9,112 nt of DNA from an uncultured Candidatus Melainabacteria bacterium (GTDB taxonomy: Bacteria; Cyanobacteriota; Vampirovibrionia; Gastranaerophilales; Gastranaerophilaceae): positions 1 through 9,112 of the forward strand of contig CAMHMW010000067.1 of assembly GCA_946186335.1 (NCBI GenBank), written 5' to 3'. Made by a program: the position numbers and the translations under genes. Shown here piece by piece: positions 1 to 5,878 of the stretch. The notes beneath the pieces were generated by a model. The model was not told the DNA's origin, made no database searches, and worked only from the letters and a program-made list of their open reading frames with translations. Each line of letters begins with the position of its first letter. Within the stretch, counting starts at the first letter, position 1.

Positions 1-90
1 TGGCATGGGAATTGTGTTGTAAATTTTTGTAAATGAGTAAAGAAAATTTTTCGCCGAAATGGCTGTGCGAGAGTTTGTTTCGGAGTTGTC

Positions 91-132
91 AAGTCCGTAG
101 TTTTACTTACGTAGAAATACGGACTTTTTTTT
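91..132 (+). terminator. Rho-independent terminator of the transcription unit to the left
   Basis: AAGTCCGTA (91-99) pairs perfectly with TACGGACTT (118-126) to give a 9-bp stem with an 18-base loop. A run of eight T (125-132) follows directly and overlaps the stem end. This is a textbook intrinsic terminator for + strand transcription. It would end a unit whose genes lie left of the window. At most the last few codons of such a gene could lie in bases 1-36, and the frame cannot be decided. Confidence 0.85.
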
Positions 133-341
133 ATAAAAAAATCCTATATACTTGATTTGTAAGTGAGAAGTTCGTAACTGAGGTTATTAACTTTAAACTC
201 CGGACATTGGTTGATAAGTGAATTTATTTTATTGGGTAAGATTAGATATGGGTATGTTTAGTTTGTTTGAATAGATTTGTTGTAAATCACCTCCAATATG
301 GGTTACTCCCTATTCCTAAAATCACATTTACTCTTTCGCAT
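133..341. other. Noncoding interval between two terminators, with anti-SD-like motif
   Basis: No convincing ORF is present on either strand. The interval is AT-rich and lies between the terminators at 91-132 and 342-386, so a transcript starting here would be short. ATCACCTCC at 286-294 matches the pyrimidine-rich 3' end of 16S rRNA (the anti-SD). A small hairpin precedes and partly overlaps it (GATTT 274-278 with AAATC 284-288). Another follows it (AATA 295-298 plus GGG 300-302 with CCCTATT 308-314, one bulged T). I found no promoter with two good boxes at proper spacing. A small RNA or a leader is possible, but this is inference. Confidence 0.3.
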
Positions 342-386
342 GAGGGGCAGATTTGCTTTGCTCTTTTGTCCCTCTTGTCTTTTTTT
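342..386 (+). terminator. Rho-independent terminator or attenuator before the LuxR-like gene
   Basis: GAGGGGCA (342-349) pairs with TGTCCCTC (367-374), giving 8 bp with one G-T pair and a 17-base loop. A T-rich tract (375-386, ending in seven T) follows. It could end a short RNA from the preceding interval. It could also act as an attenuator in the leader of the late operon, since the first ORF starts only 80 bases downstream. Confidence 0.7.
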
Positions 387-402
387 AGAGTGGAAATATT
401 TT
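375..402 (+). promoter_or_regulatory. Weak candidate sigma70-type promoter for the LuxR-like gene
   Basis: TTGTCT (375-380) and TATTTT (397-402) are each 4/6 matches to the -35 and -10 consensus, with a 16-base spacer. They sit about 65 bases upstream of the ATG at 466. The -35 overlaps the T tract of the preceding terminator, which would give a fresh start of transcription right after termination. In AT-rich DNA such matches are common, so this is only a candidate. Confidence 0.2.
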
Positions 403-465
403 TAATCTTAGTTATTGAAGATTAGAGTAAGATTATTTGAACAACGAAACACAGAGGTTTTGTTA

Positions 466-669
466 ATGAAGCTATCTCCTACTAAAACAAAAATACTTAT
501 TCTTCTGGCAAGAGGTTTTTCCGATAAGGAAATTTCTTGTCACTTACAGATGTCAATAAGAACGGTACAAACTCACATAAATTCAATAATGCTGGGTTTG
601 AATGCCAAAAATCGTACAAATGCGGTTGCTATATATATGCAGGCGCATCCTAGACAAAAAATTCTATGA
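466..669 (+). CDS. Stand-alone LuxR/GerE-type helix-turn-helix transcriptional regulator
   Basis: This 67-residue protein is almost entirely one GerE-type DNA-binding domain. Family-typical positions are G17, K21-E22-I23, S30, T33-V34, T36-H37 (recognition helix), I41, L45, R50 and A53. The acidic residue usual near the start of the domain (as in LTxRE) is replaced, the segment reading LSPTKTK. There is no receiver or ligand-binding domain, so any control would be through its amount or a partner. The frame stays open upstream to a TTG at 415. I prefer ATG 466 because GAGG at 454-457 lies 8 bases before it and the domain begins at once. The stop TGA overlaps the SD of the amidase gene, suggesting coupled translation. 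It is plausibly a phage-encoded activator of late or lysis genes. The family call is sound; the target is inference. Confidence 0.8.
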   Translation: MKLSPTKTKILILLARGFSDKEISCHLQMSIRTVQTHINSIMLGLNAKNRTNAVAIYMQAHPRQKIL

Positions 670-676
670 GGTAGTT

Positions 677-1168
677 ATGGTAAAAAGAATAATTCTTCAC
701 TGGAGCGCAGGAAGATATTATCCGACTGAATTTGAAAAGCGGCACTATCACTATTTGATTGATGCAGAAGGAAATATTGTAAACGGGAAATATAAGCCGG
801 AGGATAATAATGACTGTACGGACGGATGTTATGCCCCTCATACGGGCGGTGGAAATACGGGTTCTGTCGGGGTTTGTCTCTGCGGAATGTCCGGTTTTGT
901 TTCAAATTCCGTATGCGGATATTATCCGATAACAAGAAAACAGTTTGAAGTTTGTATGAAGTTTGTTGCAGAACTTTGTAAGAAATATAAAATTCCGATT
1001 TCAGAAAAGACAGTTCTTACACATTACGAATTTGGGCGGGTAAATCCGAAAACATCAAGTGCAGGGAAGATTGATATAATTTTTCTTCCGCCGTATCCGT
1101 GGGTTAAGAAAAACGAGGTCGGAAGTTTTATCCGTTCAAAAGTTCGCTGGTACTTAGAAAAAATATAA
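677..1168 (+). CDS. N-acetylmuramoyl-L-alanine amidase (Amidase_2 type endolysin)
   Basis: This 163-residue protein resembles zinc amidases of the Amidase_2/T7 lysozyme class, which cut the bond between MurNAc and L-alanine in peptidoglycan. The domain fills the protein. The N-terminal strand ends in IILHWSAG with H8 as probable first zinc ligand. The core has HYHYLID (23-29) and NTGSVGVCLCG (60-70). LTHYE gives H116 as second ligand, and GKID gives D133 as likely third. There is no signal peptide and no separate wall-binding domain, so release through a holin or similar is expected. The open frame extends up to 602, overlapping the regulator gene, but ATG 677 is preferred: it has GAGG (668-671) 5 bases upstream and starts directly at the first core strand. 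Seven cysteines are present, including C67 and C69 in the core. An endolysin role is likely; a virion-borne hydrolase cannot be excluded. Confidence 0.88.
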   Translation: MVKRIILHWSAGRYYPTEFEKRHYHYLIDAEGNIVNGKYKPEDNNDCTDGCYAPHTGGGNTGSVGVCLCGMSGFVSNSVCGYYPITRKQFEVCMKFVAELCKKYKIPISEKTVLTHYEFGRVNPKTSSAGKIDIIFLPPYPWVKKNEVGSFIRSKVRWYLEKI

Positions 1169-1180
1169 GGGGTTAAATTT

Positions 1181-2701
1181 ATGGATGTTAATTTTTTTGA
1201 TTTATCAGGTGGAATTAATCAGTCAACCACCAAAGCGGAATTAGGTTTGAATCCGTCAAAAATATACTGGACGGATTCTGAAAATGTTGAGTTGTACAAT
1301 AATAAGGGGATTATCAGACAACAGGGAAACACTTTAATTGTGCAGCTTCCCGTTTCTGAGCCGATAGTTAAACTTTGTGAAATGGAAGCGGATGATGAGT
1401 TTTCGCTGGTAATAGTTACGGCATCAGGTAAAATTTATATCTGTAAAGAAAGCGACCTGTCATTAACTCTTGTAAACAGGACATTAACGGGAACAAAACC
1501 GACAGTTGTCCCTTTTATGAGAGGAGTTGTTGTTGCGACAGAAGCAGATAATATGTTTTACATAAAAAACAACGAAAACTATGATATTGTCAATATAAAT
1601 GCCGAAGATATTTCATCATCTCCGCTACACCCCGATTATATAGCGGTACACAAAGGACGGTTGTGGTGTTCAAAGGGTTCAACCGTCTATTATTCCGCAA
1701 TAGGAAGTTATACGGATTTTACAACTCCCGATGATGCGGGATATATAAATGATTTTCATACCGATACGGCAGATATAGTTTCGATGTGTTCATATAAAGA
1801 TTATCTGGCTATATATAAGCATGACAGAGTTTATCTGTTATCGGGTTCAAGTCCGGAGGATTTTTCGGTAATGCTTTTTGCCGACAGGGGAGCGTACAGC
1901 CCTGATGCAATTTTGAATGTTGATAATAAACAGTTCTTCCTCAGTGACGGTATTTACGCTCTCGAGCAGGTTGGAGAATTAAATCAGATTCGATTGGGAG
2001 CGGAAATTTCACTAAAAATTAAAAAAGAATTTGAAAAATTTGATGACAAACGAATGAAAGAAGCGTTTGCCGTTCATTATGCTGCAAGGCATCAGGTATG
2101 GTATTTTATTCCGTATTCACAAAATGATTATTTCAATACGATTTGGATAAACGATTATCTTAACCATTGTTGGTATAAACGAAATATTCCGCAAAATATC
2201 ACATCCGCAAGTAAGTTTAATACAAACATTGTGACCTCGGACAATGACGGAAAAATTTATCTTGAAAATTCCGGCAATACTTTTGACGGTCAACCGATAG
2301 AATTTATGTGGAAATCAGCATTTTTATCTTTGGGAAATGTTATGCACCGAAAGATTATTGATGAATTTTATTTTGTTTTGGACGATGTAAAAGATAATAA
2401 TTTTAAATTTTCTATCTATAAGGATTATGACGGGGAATATAAAGAAGATTCCGAGTTGATATTTTCAAAACATTATACGCATTTTATGTGGGCGGGAGAA
2501 AATACTCCCGAGGAGCCCCAATATTGCTGGAATAATGAAGAAAGTAATATCCCGATATGGGCTGTTTCAACAGATGTAACAGAAAAAGCCGAAATTTGCG
2601 GAAGTAATTTATCCGTTCAACTTTGTGTTGAGGGTAATGAGATTACGAATAATTGTGCAATTATCGGATTACAGTTCAGGGAAATATATAACGACGATTA
2701 A
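1181..2701 (+). CDS. P22 gp10-like DNA-stabilisation / tail nozzle protein
   Basis: This 506-residue protein fits the podovirus nozzle family (P22 gp10, T7 gp12), which forms a ring below the adaptor, plugs the portal after packaging and carries the tail fibres. The N-terminus is typical: a GGIN turn (residues 10-13) followed by YWTDSENVELYNNKGI (29-44), matching the usual 'GGIN...ENV.....G..R..GN' opening. The rest is rich in beta strands with repeated short aromatic/Gly turns (for example GRLWCSKGSTVYYS and KDYLAIYKHDRVYLLSG), as expected for a beta-propeller. There are no membrane segments. Length is close to P22 gp10 (472). The start is set by AAGGGG (1167-1172), 8 bases before the ATG. 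The gene follows the amidase by 12 bases and precedes the capsid gene, on the opposite side of it from where nozzle genes usually sit. The fold family is well supported; orthology to gp10 is inference from motif and context. Confidence 0.75.
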   Translation: MDVNFFDLSGGINQSTTKAELGLNPSKIYWTDSENVELYNNKGIIRQQGNTLIVQLPVSEPIVKLCEMEADDEFSLVIVTASGKIYICKESDLSLTLVNRTLTGTKPTVVPFMRGVVVATEADNMFYIKNNENYDIVNINAEDISSSPLHPDYIAVHKGRLWCSKGSTVYYSAIGSYTDFTTPDDAGYINDFHTDTADIVSMCSYKDYLAIYKHDRVYLLSGSSPEDFSVMLFADRGAYSPDAILNVDNKQFFLSDGIYALEQVGELNQIRLGAEISLKIKKEFEKFDDKRMKEAFAVHYAARHQVWYFIPYSQNDYFNTIWINDYLNHCWYKRNIPQNITSASKFNTNIVTSDNDGKIYLENSGNTFDGQPIEFMWKSAFLSLGNVMHRKIIDEFYFVLDDVKDNNFKFSIYKDYDGEYKEDSELIFSKHYTHFMWAGENTPEEPQYCWNNEESNIPIWAVSTDVTEKAEICGSNLSVQLCVEGNEITNNCAIIGLQFREIYNDD

Positions 2702-2762
2702 AAACAACAACCACCACTCATAAATATTGTTAGACACTCTTGAAAAACGAAAGGAAAAGAAA

Positions 2763-3623
2763 ATGACAGAGCAACAATCATCTTATTCTGTTTTTGTACC
2801 GCAAATCTGGAGCCAAAAACTGAATCAGTTACTGCAAAAAAATTGTGTTATGCTTCAGTGCGTAAACCGAAACTGGGAAGGCGAAATTAAAAATCAGGGA
2901 GATACCGTAAAAATCATTACACCCGCTGCGGTTTCGGTATCCACATTAACATCAGATAATATTACTTATAATGCACTTACTCCGACATCACAGGATTTGG
3001 TAATTGACCAGAAGAAATTTTTTGCATTTAAAATTGATGATATATCTCAGGCACAAGCTCACGCTGATATTATGGAAGCTCATCTTACAAGTGCAAAAAA
3101 TGCTATCGAAGAAGTTCAGGACACATATTTACTTGGCATGCACACAAATGTAACCTCCGCAAATACAATAGGTTCTGAGGAAACTCCGATTACCCTGAGC
3201 AAATCAACAATTTACGAAAACTTTGTTAATTTATCTCTTGCTTTGAAAAATTCAAATGCGGTTCATTCTGGTTTAAGACCATGGGTTGTTATTAACCCGA
3301 CTGTTGAATCTTATCTTTTGCAATCTCCGGAATTTATTTCCGCATACAATGTTGCGGATGAAACATTAAGAGAAGGTTCAATCGGAAGAATTGCAGGCAT
3401 GGATGTACTTGTCAGCACAAACTTAACAGATGTTGACGGCAAATACTACGTTCTTGCAGGTACAAACGATGCTATCACTTTTGCATCACAACTTTCTAAA
3501 ATTGAAAGTTTAAGAGATAAAGACAGCTTCTCAGATTTGGTAAGAGGTTTATATTTGTATGGTGCAAAAACTGTCCAACCGAATGCTTTGGCAAAAATGA
3601 TAGTCGCATCCCCCTCTGCTTAG
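2763..3623 (+). CDS. Major capsid protein (HK97 fold, P22-like podovirus coat)
   Basis: This 286-residue protein is the probable coat subunit that builds the icosahedral head. It opens with FVPQIWSQKLNQLLQKN (11-27), typical of podovirus coat proteins. Next comes a beta-rich segment with GDTVKI (46-51) and DLVIDQKKFFAFKIDD (78-93), and a long amphipathic helix from about 95 to 122, like the HK97 spine helix. WVVINPTVESYLL and GMDVLVSTNL fit the A-domain core. No N-terminal protease or delta domain is seen. The frame is open from 2727, but ATG 2763 has AAGG (2751-2754) 8 bases upstream, and the extra residues (MLDTLEKRKEKK) would be the SD read as protein. Codons are cleaner and the text less AT-heavy than in neighbours, fitting high expression. 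A terminator hairpin sits just downstream. It is shorter than P22 coat (430) and near mature HK97 gp5 (282). Confidence 0.85.
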   Translation: MTEQQSSYSVFVPQIWSQKLNQLLQKNCVMLQCVNRNWEGEIKNQGDTVKIITPAAVSVSTLTSDNITYNALTPTSQDLVIDQKKFFAFKIDDISQAQAHADIMEAHLTSAKNAIEEVQDTYLLGMHTNVTSANTIGSEETPITLSKSTIYENFVNLSLALKNSNAVHSGLRPWVVINPTVESYLLQSPEFISAYNVADETLREGSIGRIAGMDVLVSTNLTDVDGKYYVLAGTNDAITFASQLSKIESLRDKDSFSDLVRGLYLYGAKTVQPNALAKMIVASPSA

Positions 3624-3641
3624 AGCGTATTTGTAAAAGAT

Positions 3642-3679
3642 ACCCGAATGTTTGAATTTCCCTTCATTCGGGTTCTTTT
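3642..3679 (+). terminator. Rho-independent terminator after the capsid gene
   Basis: ACCCGAATG (3642-3650) pairs perfectly with CATTCGGGT (3665-3673), a 9-bp stem with a 14-base loop, followed by TTCTTTT (3673-3679). The T tract has one interruption, so termination may be partial, letting some transcription pass to the genes downstream. This fits a highly expressed capsid gene followed by genes needed in smaller amounts. Confidence 0.8.
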
Positions 3680-3696
3680 AAAACAGGAGAAAAATA

Positions 3697-3936
3697 ATGT
3701 TTAAAGGTATAAAAAATCAGATAAAAGAATTAGCAAAAAATGCAGTGTTAATTGCAGAAACCGAACTTGGCTCGGGGAAAGGGCAGGAAAAGAAGAAAAT
3801 GGCTGTTGATTATGTTGTCAAAAATCTTAATTTTTCAGCCCCCGTAAAAATGATTATTTCGGTAATTTTGTCAAGGTTTATAGATGACGTTATTGAAATA
3901 TCGGTGAGGTTAATGAAGCATTTTGAGGCTGATTAG
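3697..3936 (+). CDS. Small protein resembling the C-terminal part of LL-H-family holins
   Basis: This 79-residue protein contains AETELGSGKGQEKKKMAVDY (20-39), very like the 'AE..LGSGKGQEKK..AV.YL' signature of the LL-H holin family. A tail resembling that family's C-terminus follows (FIDDVIEISVRLM). LL-H family holins normally begin with a membrane segment and a linker; here only about 19 residues precede the signature and none form a clear membrane helix. The stretch VKMIISVILSRFIDDVIEI (51-69) is hydrophobic and could be amphipathic rather than truly transmembrane. AGGAG (3685-3689) sits 7 bases before the ATG. It lies between capsid and scaffold genes, away from the endolysin. It may help lysis, or be a small virion or assembly factor that shares this domain. 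The domain resemblance is fairly clear; the function is uncertain. Confidence 0.5.
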   Translation: MFKGIKNQIKELAKNAVLIAETELGSGKGQEKKKMAVDYVVKNLNFSAPVKMIISVILSRFIDDVIEISVRLMKHFEAD

Positions 3937-3948
3937 AGGAGAAAAATA

Positions 3949-4605
3949 ATGGAAAATTTTACTAATGAAATTTCATCGCTTGCCGTGGGTTCGCAGGCAA
4001 ACCCTGATATGGGGTATAAAGACATATTCTGGCATCTTGAACAGAAAATCGGGGAGGATGTCGGCAGAGTTAAGGATTTTGTGCAAAAAGGTATTATTAC
4101 ACAAGATCAAGGACAATATCTGTATGGGTTATTGGTACAAAAAGCGCAGGAACTCAACAACTATAAACTTGCACAACAACAGAATGTCCAAAACTCTCAG
4201 ACTCCTGTTACCGAGCAGGCTGTTCCGCCTCAGGAAAATCCGTTTGAACAATTCAGCAAAGAACGACCGGGATTTTTTGACGGTGATGGCAGAATGGCAG
4301 TTTTAGACTACATAAAAGGTTATAGTCCGGACAAAGATGAAATTCTTAAAATTGCTCAACTTGTTGAAAAGCTGGAAAATTCGGCGGTTGACAAATTTAT
4401 GAAAAAATCCGAATACGAGAAATCATTGAATGACGAGAACGCAGCCGCAAAGAGTAAATTGACGGCTTATGCCCAAAATTCTGCTTCTGATGGCGGTATA
4501 GGAAAGGTATTTACTCGTGAGGAAATCGGCAAAATGAGTGGTAAAGAATTTGACCGAAACGAAGAAGCAATCATGGCTCAGCTCAGAAGCGGGCTTATCA
4601 GGTAG
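3949..4605 (+). CDS. Probable capsid scaffolding protein
   Basis: This 218-residue protein is charged, Gln-rich and predicted mostly helical. A helical N-terminal part (about 22-70, DIFWHLEQKIGE onward) leads to a Q/P-rich linker (75-100). A charged helical region (about 125-175) follows, and a compact C-terminal element reads FTREEIGKMSGKEFDRNEEA then IMAQLRSGLIR. That ending ('FTREEI..M...EF..N...I..QL..G.I') is typical of scaffold-like proteins next to podovirus coat genes, where a C-terminal helical motif binds coat. Neither membrane segments nor enzyme motifs are seen. AGGAG (3937-3941) lies 7 bases before the ATG, in a 15-base start region identical to that of the preceding gene. Scaffold genes usually lie just upstream of coat; here it lies downstream with one gene between. 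It is shorter than P22 gp8 (303). A virion-internal protein is an alternative. Confidence 0.6.
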   Translation: MENFTNEISSLAVGSQANPDMGYKDIFWHLEQKIGEDVGRVKDFVQKGIITQDQGQYLYGLLVQKAQELNNYKLAQQQNVQNSQTPVTEQAVPPQENPFEQFSKERPGFFDGDGRMAVLDYIKGYSPDKDEILKIAQLVEKLENSAVDKFMKKSEYEKSLNDENAAAKSKLTAYAQNSASDGGIGKVFTREEIGKMSGKEFDRNEEAIMAQLRSGLIR

Positions 4606-4624
4606 TCGGTAAAATTTTGGTTGT

Positions 4625-4660
4625 GTCCGGACAGGAAGTTTTACGATTTCTTGTTCGGAC
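4625..4660 (+). promoter_or_regulatory. Long 16-bp intergenic hairpin between scaffold and adaptor genes
   Basis: Bases 4625-4640 pair with 4645-4660 without a bulge: 12 Watson-Crick and 4 G-T pairs around a 4-base loop (TTAC). Only three T follow, so it is not a strong intrinsic terminator. The adaptor SD (AAGGAG, 4667-4672) begins six bases after the stem. It could be a partial terminator, an RNase III-type processing site or a 3' end stabiliser that sets the level of scaffold against adaptor mRNA. The structure is seen directly; its role is inference. Confidence 0.65.
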
Positions 4661-4677
4661 TTTAAAAAGGAGATACT

Positions 4678-5313
4678 ATGAAATTTTTGGAACTTATAAA
4701 TAAATGTTTACTTGAATTAAATTATAAACAGGTTAGTGCCTTTTCGGAACTTATTAAAAATGACCACAAAAAAATAAAAACAATTCTAAATATATTAAAC
4801 AAAGAGGTTTGCAGACTTGAAGGCTGGGATTTTCTTCTGAAAAGGACAACTCTTAACCTTCCGGCTAATACCACAGAAATTGAAAATACGGTAAACGGCA
4901 GAATTTTATATTTAATTATTGACGGAAACAGTTATAAATACTGCTCGGATAATGAATTATATTTTACCGGTAAGTTGAAAGACCGTACGTTTTCAAGTTT
5001 CGGTAACATGCTTTTGTTCCCCGAGTTTGGGGAGGACAAGCAAATTGATATTGTCTATTATTCCGGTAATTGCGTAAAAAGTTTGCAGGGGGAAGAAAAA
5101 GAAAATCTTGAATACGGGGATGATGAAAGTGTTATTCCCATGCCTTTTGCGGAACAAATACTTGTTTACGGAACATGTCTTAGAATGAAAGCAAATACCG
5201 AACACTTTAGGTTTCTTTACTGGCAGGGCATGTATAATGAGGCTTTAAAAAATCTGAAATCAAAGACTTGTGCGGTGTTTAGAAATCCCCCAAAAGTCAG
5301 TATTCACAGATAA
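4678..5313 (+). CDS. Head-tail adaptor protein (P22 gp4 / T7 gp11-like)
   Basis: This 211-residue protein matches the layout of podovirus adaptors, which form a dodecameric ring under the portal and link it to the nozzle. The N-terminal half is helical (1-47). It leads into GWDFLLKRTTLNLPANTTEI (49-68), a pattern common in this family ('..WpFl..r..l.l.a.t.eY'). A small beta domain with repeated YLIIDG and LYFTG strands follows, ending near 135 with IVYYSGN. The C-terminal helical part contains MPFAEQILVYGTCLRMKANT and QGMYNEALKNLKSK, the usual 'P..f...l..ga......' helix pair. There are no membrane segments or enzyme motifs. AAGGAG (4667-4672) is 5 bases before the ATG. Size is near P22 gp4 (166) and T7 gp11 (196). 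Context between scaffold and terminase genes supports the call. Confidence 0.7.
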   Translation: MKFLELINKCLLELNYKQVSAFSELIKNDHKKIKTILNILNKEVCRLEGWDFLLKRTTLNLPANTTEIENTVNGRILYLIIDGNSYKYCSDNELYFTGKLKDRTFSSFGNMLLFPEFGEDKQIDIVYYSGNCVKSLQGEEKENLEYGDDESVIPMPFAEQILVYGTCLRMKANTEHFRFLYWQGMYNEALKNLKSKTCAVFRNPPKVSIHR

Positions 5314-5317
5314 AAAA

Positions 5318-5347
5318 AACAGGAAGTCGTTTTCATTCCCCCCTGTT
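5318..5347. terminator. Weak hairpin after adaptor gene, possible minus-strand terminator
   Basis: AACAGG (5318-5323) pairs with CCTGTT (5342-5347), a 6-bp stem with an 18-base loop that includes a run of C. A run of A precedes it (5312-5319), so in the minus direction the stem ends in a T tract like an intrinsic terminator. In the plus direction there is no T run. It may block antisense transcription or mark the end of the structural operon. The stem is short, so support is weak. Confidence 0.3.
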
Positions 5348-5435
5348 AAGATTTACACTAGCCGAAATATAAATAGCATGTCTATTATACAAATTATTCG
5401 AGAAAATTACAAATTATGATAAGAAATGTAACAAG
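5348..5435 (+). promoter_or_regulatory. AT-rich gap likely holding a promoter for the packaging genes
   Basis: Apart from the noncoding leader at the left end, this is the only stretch of more than about 75 bases without a gene. It lies between the adaptor stop and TerS. It contains TTTACA (5352-5357, 5/6 to -35), TATTAT (5383-5388, 5/6 to -10, with TG at 5379-5380) and TATGAT (5415-5420, 5/6 to -10). No pair has ideal spacing (the first two are 25 apart). A promoter is plausible from position and composition, but the exact boxes are not settled. Confidence 0.25.
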
Positions 5436-5870
5436 ATGAAACAATTAACACAACAACAAAAAAGGTTCGTAAACGAATATATAAGGACTCTTGACGGTGA
5501 AACAGCCGCTAAAAAATCAGGATACAAATGCAAAGATTTAAAAACTTTTTCGCAGGAATTGTTAAAAAAAGATTACATAATACATGAAATTCAAACACAA
5601 TTAAAACTTCAAATAGAGTCATTAAATGTTCAAAAGGGTTATGTAATTCAAAAACTTTTGCAGATTGCGGAATTTTCACTGGAGCAGGAGGACATTCAGG
5701 ACAAAGACGGAAATCCGACCGGCAAAAAGAAACTCAGAGATTCTTCGGCGGGATTAAAGGCTCTGGAAGCCCTGTGCAAATATTTGGGATTTTCTTTATC
5801 AAAGGAAAATGAAGAATATCAGGAGGCAAAAATTATTACGATAGCGAATCTTGATGATGAAAAAATTTGA
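5436..5870 (+). CDS. terS: Terminase small subunit (Terminase_2 type)
   Basis: This 144-residue protein begins LTQQQKRFVNEYI (4-16), then GETAAKKSGYKCKDLKTFSQ (21-40). That is the usual helix-turn-helix opening of Terminase_2-type small subunits ('L..kq..Fv.eYl...n...Aa..aGY'). The subunit recognises phage DNA and hands it to the large subunit. The central part is helical and likely forms the oligomer ring (SLNVQKGYVIQKLLQIAEF, then DSSAGLKALEALCKYLGF at about 107-124). The acidic tail (EEYQEAK to DDEKI) may contact the large subunit. No SD is seen before the ATG (5420-5435 has no GGAG-like run), unlike nearly every other gene here, yet the family N-terminus fixes this start. It opens a tightly spaced set of five genes, with the next start 8 bases after its stop. 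TerL is three genes away rather than adjacent. Confidence 0.85.
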   Translation: MKQLTQQQKRFVNEYIRTLDGETAAKKSGYKCKDLKTFSQELLKKDYIIHEIQTQLKLQIESLNVQKGYVIQKLLQIAEFSLEQEDIQDKDGNPTGKKKLRDSSAGLKALEALCKYLGFSLSKENEEYQEAKIITIANLDDEKI

Positions 5871-5878
5871 GGTAAAAA

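Noticed and set aside
33..155. Short + strand ORF of 40 codons starting ATG at 33
   Set aside because: It runs straight through the terminator stem and T tract at 91-132, has no SD and its tail encodes poly-Phe/Lys text from the terminator.
286..294. GGAGGTGAT on the minus strand as an SD for a leftward gene
   Set aside because: No start codon lies 5-10 bases downstream on that strand and no ORF follows, so it was considered only as a + strand anti-SD-like motif.
415..465. Longer N-terminus of the LuxR-like protein from a TTG start
   Set aside because: No SD before the TTG; ATG 466 has GAGG at good spacing and starts at the domain boundary.
3965..4306. 113-codon + strand ORF inside the scaffold-like gene
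   Set aside because: It is in another frame of a gene with a good SD and domain-like C-terminus; its Arg/Leu-rich composition is typical of a shadow frame.
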